A stretch of DNA of 64,000 bases from Adiantum capillus-veneris (Eukaryota > Streptophyta > Polypodiopsida > Polypodiales > Pteridaceae). Below, piece by piece: positions 8,670 through 19,059 of the stretch. The notes beneath the pieces are model-generated. The model had not been told where the DNA came from, searched no databases, and saw nothing but the letters and a program-made list of their open reading frames with translations. The first letter of the stretch is position 1, and each line of letters opens with the position of its first letter. The position numbers and the translations under genes were made by a program. The stretch lies in assembly GCA_014529385.2 (NCBI GenBank), contig CM043970.1:64872496-64936495 (forward strand). The letters are read 5' to 3'.

Positions 8670-9570
8670 AAGCATGGCATCCAAAGTGGATAATTCAATA
8701 GATCCAGCTGCCACATCTGGCAAATCAAAGTGAAGGGACATCTGATGCGGAAGAATCTGTGGAGTGTGGTCGAGCCTTTATCAACCGACGAAGCAGGCAC
8801 ATACGCTACAGTTACCAGAGCGTTATCTGCCGAGCAACAATGCAAGGATGAGCAAGCATTAGGTATTATTCTGACATCTCTCAAAGATGATTTTATTCAT
8901 TATCTGGATGACATGCAATCTACCAATGCTGCCTGGACGTAGAGAAGGTTTTTGGTGCTAAAGCTAAGCAGTCAATGATGAGTCTAAAGATGGAGTTGTA
9001 CTCTCTTGCTATGCGTGCTGATGAAAACATTACATCTTTAGTTAACCGACTGAAGAGTATTAAAACTCAACTTGTTTATGTCGAAGCCCCAATGCTAGAA
9101 GAAGATCTCATAGCTGTTTTGTTAAAAGTTTGCCTGACAAATTTCATCAAATTGTTACTGTTTTAAAGGAGAAAGATCCGCTGCCCTCCTTGGATGGTAT
9201 CATAAATACATTGCAAGAAGAAGAAAGAAGGGTATCCCGTACCAATTCTCCCATTATTCCTAGTGCATATACTGTCTCCCATGCAGTATCCCAAATCAGT
9301 TCTTCTGATACTCCCAGTGCCTACGCAGTCACTAATTGTGCTTCTACCTCAGCTTCATCTCGACCATCCATTGGTACCAGATCTTGTGCCATTTGTGGGC
9401 GCAACAATCACCAGACAAAGGACTCTTTCAAGAAGAATCCTTGTGTTCACTGTGGTAAAACAAATCATCCTTCAAATAGATGTTTTCAAAAGGGTAAAAA
9501 TCAAATTCATGTGATTTGGGAGACACCGAATCTCCGATATTTTCTGTTGACAATGAAGCTTTTTAGATAA
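8670..9570 (+). pseudogene. Ty1/copia gag (UBN2-type) with two zinc knuckles, broken
   Basis: Frames at 8730-8942, 8975-9166 and 9130-9570 together give a copia gag. An N-terminal part reads NLWSVVEPL and HYLDDMQSTNAAW; a middle part reads LKMELYSLAMRADENITSLVNRLKS and LPDKFHQIVTVLKEKDPLPSLDGIINTL. The C-terminal part has two Cys/His motifs, CAICGRNNHQTKDSF and CVHCGKTNHPSNRCF; the first has Phe where the last Cys would be. Gag forms the particle and binds RNA. A stop near 8940 and frameshifts near 9130 make it dead. Confidence 0.82.
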
Positions 9571-9783
9571 ACTCTTTTCATGTTTTTCCTAGTCAAAATA
9601 AATTGTATGGGCTATAGACACTGCCACACATAAGTGGTAAGACCTCCCAAAATATCAGTTTTTTGTTCAAGTCCTATTTTGTTCTACTTCTCATGAGGTT
9701 ATTGGGTAGTAGGTACACCTTAAACCCAAGGTTTGGCAGTGAACCAAAAACTCCATTTATTGGTAGCTAATTTTTTGACCTAC
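9571..9783 (+). pseudogene. Copia protease remnant
   Basis: One frame near 9597-9640 reads IVWAIDTATHKW, which matches the copia protease start (WVIDSGATHHM type), with the active-site triplet as DTA rather than D[ST]G. Further on the frame is lost. Homology ends at a G6 run near 9800, where a gypsy remnant begins. Confidence 0.55.
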
Positions 9784-9799
9784 ACTCTAACTGTTCAAG

Positions 9800-10004
9800 G
9801 GGGGATTAGCCCGAAGTGGAAGAATTGGATGAGATTCTTGTTCCTAAACAAAGGTTAGAGGAAAGGTTGCAAAGACGCTATTTGGTGAAGTTCAAGAACT
9901 ACCCATCTTTAGATGCTAAATGGATAAAAGAGTCCGAATTAGTTGATTCACCTCAACTACAGCTATATCGTGAAGCCTTTCAGATGGAACCCACGGTGAC
10001 TTGA
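9800..10004 (+). pseudogene. Gypsy-A-type chromodomain remnant
   Basis: The frame reads [49 protein letters not shown] and ends TGA at 10002. It aligns with the C-terminus of the complete gypsy-A Pol (20 kb away), including the aromatic/acidic chromodomain core YLVKF and KW. A deletion of about 6 residues in the linker and several substitutions show it is a diverged relative. Chromodomains steer integration toward particular chromatin. Confidence 0.8.
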
Positions 10005-10281
10005 TCTAGCCCTTTGGAGCAAGGTAAGAGCATGGTCCATGATGCTCAAAGGAGTAGTTAAGCAATTGTATCCACTCTTTCCATAGAGAAGTTTATGCTT
10101 GAGAGTACACCAAAAGACTTCTATGCTTGATATATGTGTGGTAGTCAGGTTGGTGCGATTTTAATCGTCCAACGCTACATTTCCGGAAGCATGTATATCT
10201 TGGATTCCCATCATAAAAATTATGTGATATCAGAAGATATCAACATGTATTATTGGCATGCAAGCAAGGTCGCTTGTAGTA
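10005..10281 (+). other. 3' untranslated region of the gypsy remnant
   Basis: No gene is seen. The stretch lies between the chromodomain stop and an LTR-A start, as in the complete element, where the corresponding interval is about 570 bp. Confidence 0.5.
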
Positions 10282-11097
10282 TTTCACCAGCAGGTGTATT
10301 TTTCCTGTTGCCTTCTTTGAATAGGTACTACATATTTTTACTTGTTTTTCCAGGAAACCTTGAAAAGATGCAAGTGGACATTGTATGGCCAATGTGAAAC
10401 GGTTACGGCCGAACAGGTTTCTCACATTAGGAATCTAGGCTGGTCAATTTGGGACTGGTCGGGCCAATTAGCACTGAATTATGATGAGTATGGAAGCCAG
10501 TGCGCGCCAAAAGGAATTTGGGCCACTCAGCAAGTCACTTACAACTTCATAAGTAGGTGGGAACTAGGGGAATTAAACCAAAAGGGCAAACTGGACACTT
10601 GGAGGTTCCATAATGCTTTGCCAAATCCATCCCAAGTGGGGGCGTCCATTTTTGAGAGTGGAGGCTGATTTTCAACACAAGTGCAATAACAGAGTGTGTG
10701 AGTAGTGGGTGCACGCTCAAAGCTTTAATGGAAAGCTAGCCTTCTCCTTTGTCTCATGTCGCGCGATGATTTGCTCTTGCGCATCTCTCTCTCCCCTTTG
10801 CACATATGGTAATGCCCCACTATTGGGCTACTCAAATGATCATGTCCAGTTTTGAGGGTTTTATGCGCGTTTGCCAAGACAAGAGCCTTCTGAACAAGAA
10901 CTGGATTAGTTAATTGTTGATCCCCCATAGGTGTGCACACTTCCATCGCAAAAGATTGCGAATTTGGAGAGTTTTCTCGCGTGAAAACTCGTCCAATTTA
11001 TAGGGGAACTGTCCCATTGCATGTGGGAGCCCTTGGGACACGTGTAGGCATGTTCGCTTCCCCTAAAAATGGTCCAAAACAGAGAATTACAGCCTGC
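10282..11097 (+). mobile_element. LTR-A, 5' part, cut by LTR-C
   Basis: It begins TTTCACCAGCAGG (TGTCACCAGCG in the intact LTRs). It shares the later blocks: GTGTG-AGTAGTGGGTGCA, the CATCTCTCTCTCCCCTTTG block, GCCAAGACAAGAGCC, ACTGGATTAG and AATTACAGCCTGC. It ends in the middle of the LTR at CCTGC, where LTR-C begins. The intact relatives continue CTGCTGTGTATTTTTGCAGG at this place. Confidence 0.7.
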
Positions 11098-11643
11098 TGT
11101 CACAAACTGGTGATGTGGCAGAGCCACCCGGACATACACACACAGAGACACTTGGGAAATGCGTCGATAGGCTGACGTGGCCGTGAGTACGGAATCCCGC
11201 ATAATGCACTGACTACTGACATGGCAGGCGGTACGGACAGACAGTATGGATCTCCGCAAAACACGTTGACATGCTAACGTGGCAACGTACGGATATTTTC
11301 ACAAATTACGCTGATTGTTTTTAGCAGCTTTTGAAGGCCAGTAGCTTTTGGAGAAGTTCGCTTTTGAGTTGAAAACTTTTGGGGCTTTGCTTTTGGGCAT
11401 CACTCTGCAGGGCATCTGGATGCAGAGACTGAGAGTGAGCACCCGTGGGCTTTTTGTACTTTGCTCACAAATTAATATAGAAAAAAATATTGAAAGGGGC
11501 GCCAGTCTTTGGGGCCAATACCTCTTGGCACGAAACTACGCCTGGCAGTGTCGTCTCTCTCTTTTGTTATGTCACTTATTTTGAAGTGGCATCTTTGTTG
11601 TGTCGCGTCAGAATCTAGACTTGGGGTATCCAAGTTTGTTATA
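11098..11643 (+). mobile_element. LTR-C, plus strand
   Basis: It starts TGTCACAAACTGG, matching TGTCACAAATTG of the 55-kb copy, and ends TCCAAGTTTGTTATA just before the primer site. U3 holds several TGACGTGGC/GTACGGAT repeats, and R contains GAAAGGGGCGCC and TTTGGGGCCAATA. The element interrupts the LTR-A to its left; the preceding CCTGC is the likely left target duplication, but no right copy is seen. Confidence 0.75.
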
Positions 11644-11644
11644 G

Positions 11645-11657
11645 TGGTATCAGAGCA
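11645..11657 (+). other. LTR-C primer-binding site
   Basis: TGGTATCAGAGCA follows the LTR-C end by one base. It is the initiator-Met type. Confidence 0.85.
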
Positions 11658-11709
11658 CGACCGATTTCTCTTCTACTAGAAAATCCGATCCCTTTTCTCG
11701 CGACACTTA

Positions 11710-12150
11710 TGGATTTCGACAAGAATCAGTCGACTTCTTCTGCATCTCTTGATGCGGGAGGAGACCATGCAGAAGATTTTAATGATTGAACAGAGGAAGA
11801 GTACGGGCCACCTCGACCTACTCAGTACGAACTTCAAGAGATGGAACGTCCATAGCAGGTTGACGACTGCACAAAGCAGATGATTAGATTTGCGAAAGAC
11901 CCTCAATTTGCAAAATTTTTGTCTCAGTAATCCATCGTTGAAGTGCACACTCAATGGCAGAAAGCCATTGAACCACCAATCAAACCGGCACTCAAGAAAC
12001 CTCCTTCTCCGAGGATGTTTACACAACAAGAACTTCAAGAGGTGGTTCAGACTCAGATCAGTCAGCTTTTGGACACGCAAAATCAATCCAAAAAGCAAGT
12101 GAAAAAGCGCAAGAAGGGGACTGACTACCCTGGTTATTTGGGCCGTCAAT
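11710..12150 (+). pseudogene. Gypsy-C gag, N-terminal fragment
   Basis: The start reads MDFDKNQSTSSASLDAGGDH. Stops follow near 11786 and 11852, and then FAKDPQFAKFLSQ, QKAIEPPIKPALKKP and FTQQELQEVV. The same protein is recognisable at 62746-63060 (FAKFLTQ, KAIEPPLKPALKKP, FTKQELEEVV). It is cut after GRQ by LTR-B at 12151; the 63-kb copy continues SAFASAKKLKK at this point. It is the N-terminal part of a Ty3/gypsy Gag. Confidence 0.75.
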
Positions 12151-12748
12151 TGTAACAAACTGCTGACGTGTCGACCTACTGAAGAACGGAGCTAAGAAGA
12201 ACAAGTAACAAAAGAAGTGTCACAAAGTGATGACGTAGTTGCCCGAGAGCAGAAACCCTAACCCTAATTTCTGCCAAAAACCCTAATTGATGAAACCCTA
12301 ACCCTAAAACCTGCAAACCCTAATTCTGGAAACCCTGAACCTAAAACTATAAAAACCCTAACCCTAACCCTAAGGGCAGCAGGGAGATTTTCGTGACTTA
12401 CACTGGCAGTTTTTGGCTTTGCTTTTGGACCAGAAGCTTTGGAGTTTTAAAGGCTTTTTAACTGTAACTGCTTTTCAAGCCAAGGGCCTTTAAATATGAG
12501 GCTAGGGCTCATTCTCTGGCATGCTTCCTGGCGAAGGTGCAGAGTCTGGAGTACCGGCTTGTACTGTGTTGATGCAATATAAAGAAATACCGAAAGGGGC
12601 ACCAAGGTTTGGGGCCAATACTCTCTGGGGTGGAATTCCGACACTCCGTGTCTCGTGTCGTCTCTCTTTCAGTTCAGTTGTTATTGAAGTGCTAAAAGTC
12701 TGTTCAGTCTGTTCTTTTCTATTGGCACGTGGTGCCCGCCTCGTGACA
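12151..12748 (+). mobile_element. LTR-B, 5' LTR
   Basis: It starts TGTAACAAACTGCTGACG and ends CGCCTCGTGACA, and is followed after one base by a primer site. The 48048-48701 solo LTR is its partner and confirms both ends. It carries CCCTAA-type telomere-like repeats (12253-12375), a TTTAAATATGAGG possible TATA region, and the AATATAAAGAAATACCGAAAGGGGC module. It sits inside a gypsy-C gag. Confidence 0.85.
12253..12375 (+). repeat. Telomere-like CCCTAA repeats inside LTR-B
   Basis: Roughly a dozen AACCCTAA or ACCCTAA units occur within 123 bp, including three in perfect tandem near 12355-12375. The solo LTR-B at 48 kb has only a single AAACCCTAA here, so the array is specific to this copy. 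Short AAACCCTA motifs (telo boxes) are known plant promoter elements. A chromosome end is not implied. Confidence 0.8.
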
Positions 12749-12749
12749 G

Positions 12750-12762
12750 TGGTATCAGAGCA
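12750..12762 (+). other. LTR-B primer-binding site
   Basis: TGGTATCAGAGCA is the initiator-Met type. The solo LTR-B at 48 kb lacks it, as expected. Confidence 0.9.
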
Positions 12763-12828
12763 TCAGGCGTGTGCTTTCTGAAAGCATACCGGTCCTGAGG
12801 ACACCAGTAGGCGTATGCTGTCAGAAGA
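12763..12828 (+). other. Leader of the B/A chimera
   Basis: This is about 65 bp of family-B leader. It joins gypsy-A internal sequence at GTCAGAAGAGCAAAAG, which corresponds to 19034 of the complete element. TCCTGAGGACA occurs on both sides of the junction. No gag precedes Pol here. Confidence 0.6.
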
Positions 12829-15360
12829 GCAAAAGAAGGTCCTGAGGACAGAGAACAAATGCTTTATATGTGAGCAGCCTAGCCACATTGCTTACAATTG
12901 TCCTACAAAGAAAAGGCCAGCTGATTCTGATGACAAGGAAGACAAGAAAGGAAAGAAGCCCATGGCTGGTCTAGTGCCAGATATGGTGGGCGACAAGCCA
13001 AATTCAGATGTAAGTGAGCTTTGCAGAGCATGGGGAAAGGTCAAGGATCAAACAGTGCTTATCTTCTTTGATCCAGGTGCCAAAGCCAACTTTATTTCCC
13101 CAGAATTGGCTTCAAAGTTGGGAATCAAACCTGAAGAGATGGGGTATACAGTAGAGGCAGGTTTGGCATGTCCTGGCCATACAGAGGCTGTGACGCCCAT
13201 CATTGGAAAGTTGCGTCTACATATCCAGTCCTATGTAGATGCTGAAGAATTTTACATCATGCCACTGGACGGATGTGATGTGTTGTTAGGTATTCCTTGG
13301 TTGTTTCGTGTACAGGGAATCATGGATGCCTACAACAAAAAGATCACTGTACAGAGCAAGGGAAAGACTCACATTCTGGATGTAAAGCTTAGAGGGGAGT
13401 CTATTCCTACTGTATCAGCTTCTGCTATTGGACACAGAAAGAGATTTCAGCTTTTAATCTCTTAAAGGAAAAGATGACTTCGGATCCAGTCATTGTGTTG
13501 CCAGATCTTAGGAAGTCATTTGTGGTCCAGTGTGACGCCTGTGGTAGTAGCATTGGTGCAGTGCTAATGCAAGATGGCAGGGTAGTAGCCTATGAGAGCA
13601 GAATTTTGCAAGGGCCAGAGATGACCATGCAGGTCTATGAGAAAGAGTTACTGGCTGTGATTCATGCGCTCTTAAGTTGGAAACACTACTTGCTAGGTGC
13701 AGACTTTGTTGTCCAAACGGACCATCAGACCTTGCGGTACTTCTTGACACAGACAAAGTTATCTGAGAAGCATATACGATGGGCAAATATCTTGTCCATG
13801 TTTCATTTTCAGATTGTGCATGTGGAAGGCAAGAAGAACGTTGTGGTTGATGCCTTGTCAAGGAAGCCACAAATTTCAGCTGTGTCAATTTCTTATCATC
13901 ATGAACTTGATGATATGAGAGAACAGTATGAAAATGAAGAAGATTTTGCAAGGGTCTTCGAGCAGCTAATGCAAGGACGTCATGAACACTATCTTCTCAA
14001 AGATGGGTTCATGATGATGCATGGCAAATTGTGTGTCACAAAGCCATTGCGACGCAAAGTGATGGAAGAGAGTCATGTCCCACCGTATGCAGGGCATCGT
14101 GGTATCGATGCTACAGTTAAAGCGATTGAGACAATCTTCTATTGGCCTACATTGAGAAGGGATGTGGATGCCTTTGTGCGAGAATGCCTAATATGCCAGA
14201 AGGTCAAGTTTGACAGGCAAAAGGCACCAGGGTTATTGCAACCACTACCTATTCCAGATAAACCATGGGAAAGTATTGCTATGGATTTTATCTTTGATCT
14301 TCCGAGAACGCAGACAGGAAACGATGGTATTTGGACCATTATTTGCAGATTCAACAAACAGGCTCATTTTATTCCTGTCAGGAAGAAGATAAAACCAGAT
14401 CAGATGGCACACTTGTTTATGAGCAATATTTTCAAGTATCATGGCATGCCACAGTCGATTGTTAGCGACCATGATCCACGCATGACAAGTTTGTTCTGGA
14501 GAGGCTTGTTTGAGAATATGGGCACAACGCTCAAATTCTCTTCGTCATTTCATCCTCAAAGAGATGGGCAATCAGAAGAGGCAAATTCTACTGTCCTAGA
14601 TCTGCTGAAGTGCTATGTGTCAGAGCATAAAGGAAAGTGGGAGCAGTATTTGCCATTGGTGGAGTATGCATACAATAATACAGTGCATTCATCAACTGGC
14701 AAGGCACCCTTTGAGATAGTTGAAGGTGGCAAGAAAGTTCCTCCCATACTGCATACAAAGGACAAGATATTTGAAGCAGATAAATATGTTCAGGACAAGG
14801 ATGAAATGTACAAGAAGATCAAAGTGGCCTTAGAGAAGACTCAGGCAAAGCAAAAGAAAGCAGCTGATCGTCACCGTCGTAAAGTGGTATATTCACTTGG
14901 TGATTGGGTGCTTTTACGCTTTGAAAAGGCAAGGTTAAAGAAGATGAAGGGCAAGGAAAGATTGTTTCCAAAGCTCAGCATGCGTTACTATGGGCCTTTT
15001 CAAGTGTGCGACATAATCAGTGATGTTGCATATAGGCTGAAATTGCCTGACAGTTGGAAGATTCACAATCCGTTTCATGTGAGTCTTCTCAGACCCTATG
15101 TGGGTGATGTGCCAGAAGATATGCCAGCTGAAGATCAGCCGGAAGTCAAGGAACTTGACGAGATCTTGGTCCCGGAACAGATTTTGGCACACAAAGAAAG
15201 GAAAGTGAAAGGCAAGGTTGATAGGCGTTACTTGGTAAAGTTCAGAAACTATCCACCAATGGATGCTAAGTGGATGGAAGAAGGTGAACTTGCAGAGTCC
15301 CCAACTGTGTTATCACTTTACCTGGAAGCCTTCGATTTGCAACCTACCTTGACCCCTTGA
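12829..15360 (+). pseudogene. Gypsy-A pol with reverse transcriptase deleted
   Basis: The order is zinc knuckle (CFICEQPSHIAYNC), protease (FFDPGAKANFI), then a direct jump into the RNase H region (residues from MTSDPVIVLP), the HHCC and DDE integrase, and the chromodomain, ending TGA at 15358-15360. Compared with the complete copy, 1003 bp (19644-20646 there) are missing, taking nearly all the RT domain, and the frame shifts by one at the junction (13427-13430). The rest is about 99% identical by eye to the complete copy, so the deletion is recent. It could not transpose without help, yet RNase H-integrase stays open over 628 codons. Confidence 0.93.
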
Positions 15361-15933
15361 GTTTCAGAGCTACATGGATTGTCAGTGTGACAATGGATTC
15401 TGAAACAAATGATGTACAAGGTATTTAAAGTGAGCTCAAATGAAATACCTGTTACATGAATGTTAGAGCTGTACAGATTGTCAGTTTGGCAATTGCTCTT
15501 ATGGAATGTCCAAAAGTTGGTTAGTGCTATAGAAGTGAGTATTTCTTGTCAGTTTGTCAAGGATACAGTAGTTGCTTCTATTAAAGAGTACATGTGTAAC
15601 TGCATTCTTAAATTGTCGGTTTGGGTATGCTCGAAAGTGTTACGGGATCCAACGTGTACTATAAGACAGTGGCAAAATGTGCAGCTACCATTTTGTCATT
15701 GGAAAGTTAGTGACTCAAAGCAATGGCAAAGTGCGAAGCTACCACTATGTCATTGGGACAGGGTTCACATGCAGGCAATACATGAGTCGACGAGGTGTTG
15801 AATACACCAGGGTTGACAATGAGCATGTATGTGTCGTATATGTGTCGACGAGGTGTTGAATACATCAGTGTTGACAGTAAGCATGTACGACATAGATGCA
15901 AACGAGGACGTTTGAGATTTCAAGAGGGGGGTA
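15361..15933 (+). other. 3' untranslated region and polypurine tract of the deleted gypsy-A
   Basis: This 573-bp stretch is near-identical to 22578-23151 of the complete element. It contains two GTCGACGAGGTGTTGAATAC repeats about 60 bp apart and ends in the purine tract AAGAGGGGGGTA at 15922-15933, abutting the shared LTR. No gene is seen. Confidence 0.85.
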
Positions 15934-17409
15934 TGTCACCAGCGTGTGACTACTATCTATCCTTTTTGTTGATTTCTTTCTTATTATCTATTTACTTTCA
16001 CTTTTTGGAAACACCCCTCGGGAAATCTAACTGCCCTGCATTGCATAGCTAGTGTGGAACTGTCCAGAGGGAGTCCAGGCCTGAGGGCAAGAGAGCACTA
16101 AGGTTGGACAAAGACTATGGTTAGCCAAAGTGGGGTCATTGACTAGCCAAAGTGGAATCCTTTGCTACAGAGGCTACATTTCAGTTCTGGATGTGGCCGC
16201 AGTGTACAAAGAGGATCGGATGACCTAGAAAGATACAATGGCAGCATCTCCTAAATTTTAGGGAACTGCTATTTTGGGACTTGAAAATGTGTTGACGTCA
16301 TTATCTCCGGAATGACAAGGGAAACATTTTCTTACTCTGCCGTGAAGTCAACTGGGCAACCGGTTGGGATATTTTTAGACGGCAACCCCGAAACGGAAAA
16401 ATGCTTGTAAATGTACCAAGTGGCACCTGCTGGTGCACTTGCCTCATGCAACAAGAAGTGGCGCTGAATTTAGGAGGGGGAGAGCCTCATTTTCAGATTT
16501 GTCACAGGTTAAGAGCTATGGAGTGCTTACTTTCCCTCTTATGCACAGTGCGGTGCCAGGAGTGATGCCCTGCACGCTACGCACTGCCCTCTCTCTCCCC
16601 TTTGGTAGTATGTTATGCCCCTCTAGTGGACTCTTCATTTGACCAATGTACAGTTGTGTGGGTTCATGCGCGATTGCCGAGGCAAGAGCCTCTTGCACAG
16701 GTACTGGATTAGCTAGCGGCTAATCCCCCCGCAGGTACAGGTGAATTCGGAGAGGTTTCACGCCAAAAATCTCGTCCGATTCAAAGGGCAAGTAGCCCTA
16801 CAGGTGCGGGAGCTCGAGGACTTGCTACGGATGCGACCGGCATGCGAAACGGAGCCCGAAACAGTAAATTACAGCCTGCTGTGTATTTTTGCAGGTTTAG
16901 GGTTTTGGCCCTAAACGGACCCTAATACCCCCAGGAGGTTCGGAGACGCAAGGGGACCGCTGTACAAGCAATCTGGCGCATTTTCAGAGCTGAAAACAGA
17001 GAATTCAGCATGCTGCAGATTCTCGCCAGGTTTTGCAAAGTGCCCGTATGCGTCGGGAAAGTCGGCCAATGCGTGGGAATACTGACTGTGAAGGGTTCTA
17101 GTACAGTTACGCTGCCGAAATCAAGCCAGAAAAGTCAAAATTCAGCCAAGGTTGTGCGGGGCAGCTTGGAAAGAACCACAGCGTATATTCCCTCTTTTGA
17201 ACAATAAAGAAATACCGAAAGGGGCGCCTAAGTTAGGGGCCAATCTGGTGTCGGTCTTCTCATACAGGTGCATTCTAGCATCTGTATCCCATTCCCCTCT
17301 CTTGTGTCACTATAGCGCAGGTATAATAGACGACTAATAATGGGTGAAAGCTAAATCAAGGTTTGAAGTAAAGTCTACCGCCCTTTTTGGATCATACAGG
17401 CCGGTTTCA
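15934..17409 (+). repeat. Gypsy-A 5' LTR (shared with the left copy)
   Basis: It runs from TGTCACCAGCGTGTGAC to GGCCGGTTTCA and is 1476 bp long. Near 17202 it carries AACAATAAAGAAATACCGAA then GGGGCGCC and GGGGCCAAT, a likely polyadenylation and R-region module. It also has CTCTCTCTCCCCTTTGG and AGGGTTTTGGCCCTAAAC blocks shared with other LTR-A copies. Confidence 0.94.
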
Positions 17410-17426
17410 TGGTTCCATCGACGGGA
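17410..17426 (+). other. Gypsy-A primer-binding site, not initiator-Met
   Basis: TGGTTCCATCGACGGGA follows the LTR directly. LTR-A at 33977 has TGGTTCTGTCGCTGGGA. Both start TGG, as tRNA CCA ends require, but differ from TGGTATCAGAGC. They resemble the complement of an elongator tRNA acceptor/T-arm, perhaps tRNA-Glu; that tRNA assignment is a guess. Confidence 0.7.
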
Positions 17427-17517
17427 TTAAATCACTTTTTCCCATAGAAGTGAGCCTTGGTCAGTTTTGGGCTTGAAGACATAGGGGATCATAGACCAGA
17501 CACAGGGAATTGCAATT

Positions 17518-19059
17518 ATGGCTGACAGACCAGATGATGTGACTGAAGAGGTTTCCTCTTCACAGGGTAAACAGACACATGAAGTCGGTGAGCCCTCAAG
17601 ACCACCACAGACGGATGATGATATATTCAAGACCCAGTTGGCTACTGCTGTGGCTATGTTCACACAAGTAATGCAGAACCCGAGGGTTTTAGCCTTTCTG
17701 CAACCTCCTGTTCCGTCTCAGCAAGTTGGGTCACTGGATCATATTCAAAAGCCTGTTAAGGCTCGAGCACAGGTGATTCATACCACACAGTCAATGGAAA
17801 CACCTGTACACTTGACGAAGAACATGCAGTCTCCACAACCTATGCCTAAGGTGCAAGAACAGGTGGCTGAGATGCCAGTCTTTCAAGCTGTACCAGTTCA
17901 GCCCGCAACCTTTCAGCAGCCTATAGCTGGTTCTAATGGGCAGGGAAGCAACCTACAGGCTATGCAACAAGTCTTCCCACCACCTTCAGTACACCCTGGC
18001 TATTTTGGAGGTGGATCGGTATTCCAGAGCATGGCTGGTCATGCACCTGGAAATCAATTTTACACGCCAGGAACAGTGTTTGGGGGTGCTCAAACGATGA
18101 TGCCTAACCCCATGTACAATGTCATGGGTATGCAACCAGGGTTTCAGAGCACTCAGGGCCAATTTGGGATGCCACAGGCAAATTTTGGTATGGCTGGAAT
18201 TACAAATCAGCAGCCAAATATGGCGTTTCCAGGTCAAGTTAATAGCGGCCAAGTAACACAAATGAACCCTAATAGTGTTCCCATGTTTCAGTCACTTCCA
18301 TATGACAATTTAACGCCGTTGGAGAGGCCAACTCCGTACAAAGAAGGTGGCAAAGGTGTGTCTTTCACGACCTTTACAGGGTTTGATGACAGGAAGAAGG
18401 CTCTCTCATTCCTCCAGCAGTTTGACAAGGCCTATGCAGGGGGAAACTTTACAGAGGCTTCAAAGGTCCGCAAGGCAGCCACTTTCTTGACAGGGAATGC
18501 GGGACAATGGTGGACAACTTTATTGCTTCAAGGGCAAGCTCCGTCCACATGGATTTACTTCAAGCAGATTTTTGCAGCAGCATGGTTATCTGATGACTTT
18601 GAAGCAGATGTCATGACAGAATGGCACCAGCTAAATGCTGCCACTTGTAGAAATCTGGATGATTACAATCGGAAGTTTTGGAAAGCTCTACTTCAAGTAA
18701 CTTCCTATAGGTTTGTGCCATTGACAGAACAGATTGAAAAATACTGTTGTGGCCTACCCAAAGGATTGAGAAAATACTGCACGAAGACAAAAGTCACTAC
18801 TTTGACGCAGCTCATCGAGGTAGCAAACACTGGCAATGGTTTGCTCAATGGAGAAGATTGTGAATTTAACACTGGCATCAAGGCAGGATCAAGCAAGAAA
18901 AATTCAGCCAAGAAGCACGTTCCCAATGAGGCTCCTAAAGGGACTCAGGAGTCAGCCAACGCAGGGAAAGACAAGCTACGCCTGAATCAGAAAAAGGACC
19001 AGCAAAGAAATGGAAAAGACGTTTTCCTCGCAAGTCAGAAGAGCAAAAGAAGGTCCTGA
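17518..19059 (+). CDS. gag: Gypsy-A Gag
   Basis: Gag has 513 residues and forms the virus-like particle. Residues 1-270 are a Gln/Pro/Met-rich, low-complexity region. Residues about 280-430 are the Retrotrans_gag capsid domain, with TTFTGFDDRKKALSFLQQFD, AATFLTGNAGQWW, TWIYFKQIFAAAW and GLPKGLRKYC. It ends in a Lys-rich tail. The ATG at 17518 is the first after the primer site in this frame. The nucleocapsid zinc knuckle is not in this frame: it lies in the overlapping Pol frame, one base back. The stop is at 19057. Confidence 0.93.
   Translation: MADRPDDVTEEVSSSQGKQTHEVGEPSRPPQTDDDIFKTQLATAVAMFTQVMQNPRVLAFLQPPVPSQQVGSLDHIQKPVKARAQVIHTTQSMETPVHLTKNMQSPQPMPKVQEQVAEMPVFQAVPVQPATFQQPIAGSNGQGSNLQAMQQVFPPPSVHPGYFGGGSVFQSMAGHAPGNQFYTPGTVFGGAQTMMPNPMYNVMGMQPGFQSTQGQFGMPQANFGMAGITNQQPNMAFPGQVNSGQVTQMNPNSVPMFQSLPYDNLTPLERPTPYKEGGKGVSFTTFTGFDDRKKALSFLQQFDKAYAGGNFTEASKVRKAATFLTGNAGQWWTTLLLQGQAPSTWIYFKQIFAAAWLSDDFEADVMTEWHQLNAATCRNLDDYNRKFWKALLQVTSYRFVPLTEQIEKYCCGLPKGLRKYCTKTKVTTLTQLIEVANTGNGLLNGEDCEFNTGIKAGSSKKNSAKKHVPNEAPKGTQESANAGKDKLRLNQKKDQQRNGKDVFLASQKSKRRS

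Noticed and set aside
12253-12375. Chromosome end or ancient telomere fusion
   Set aside because: The repeats are degenerate, short, wholly inside an LTR and not in head-to-head orientation.
13508-13951. A 147-codon minus-strand frame, repeated at 20725-21168
   Set aside because: It is the antisense shadow of gypsy-A RNase H, present twice because the element is present twice.
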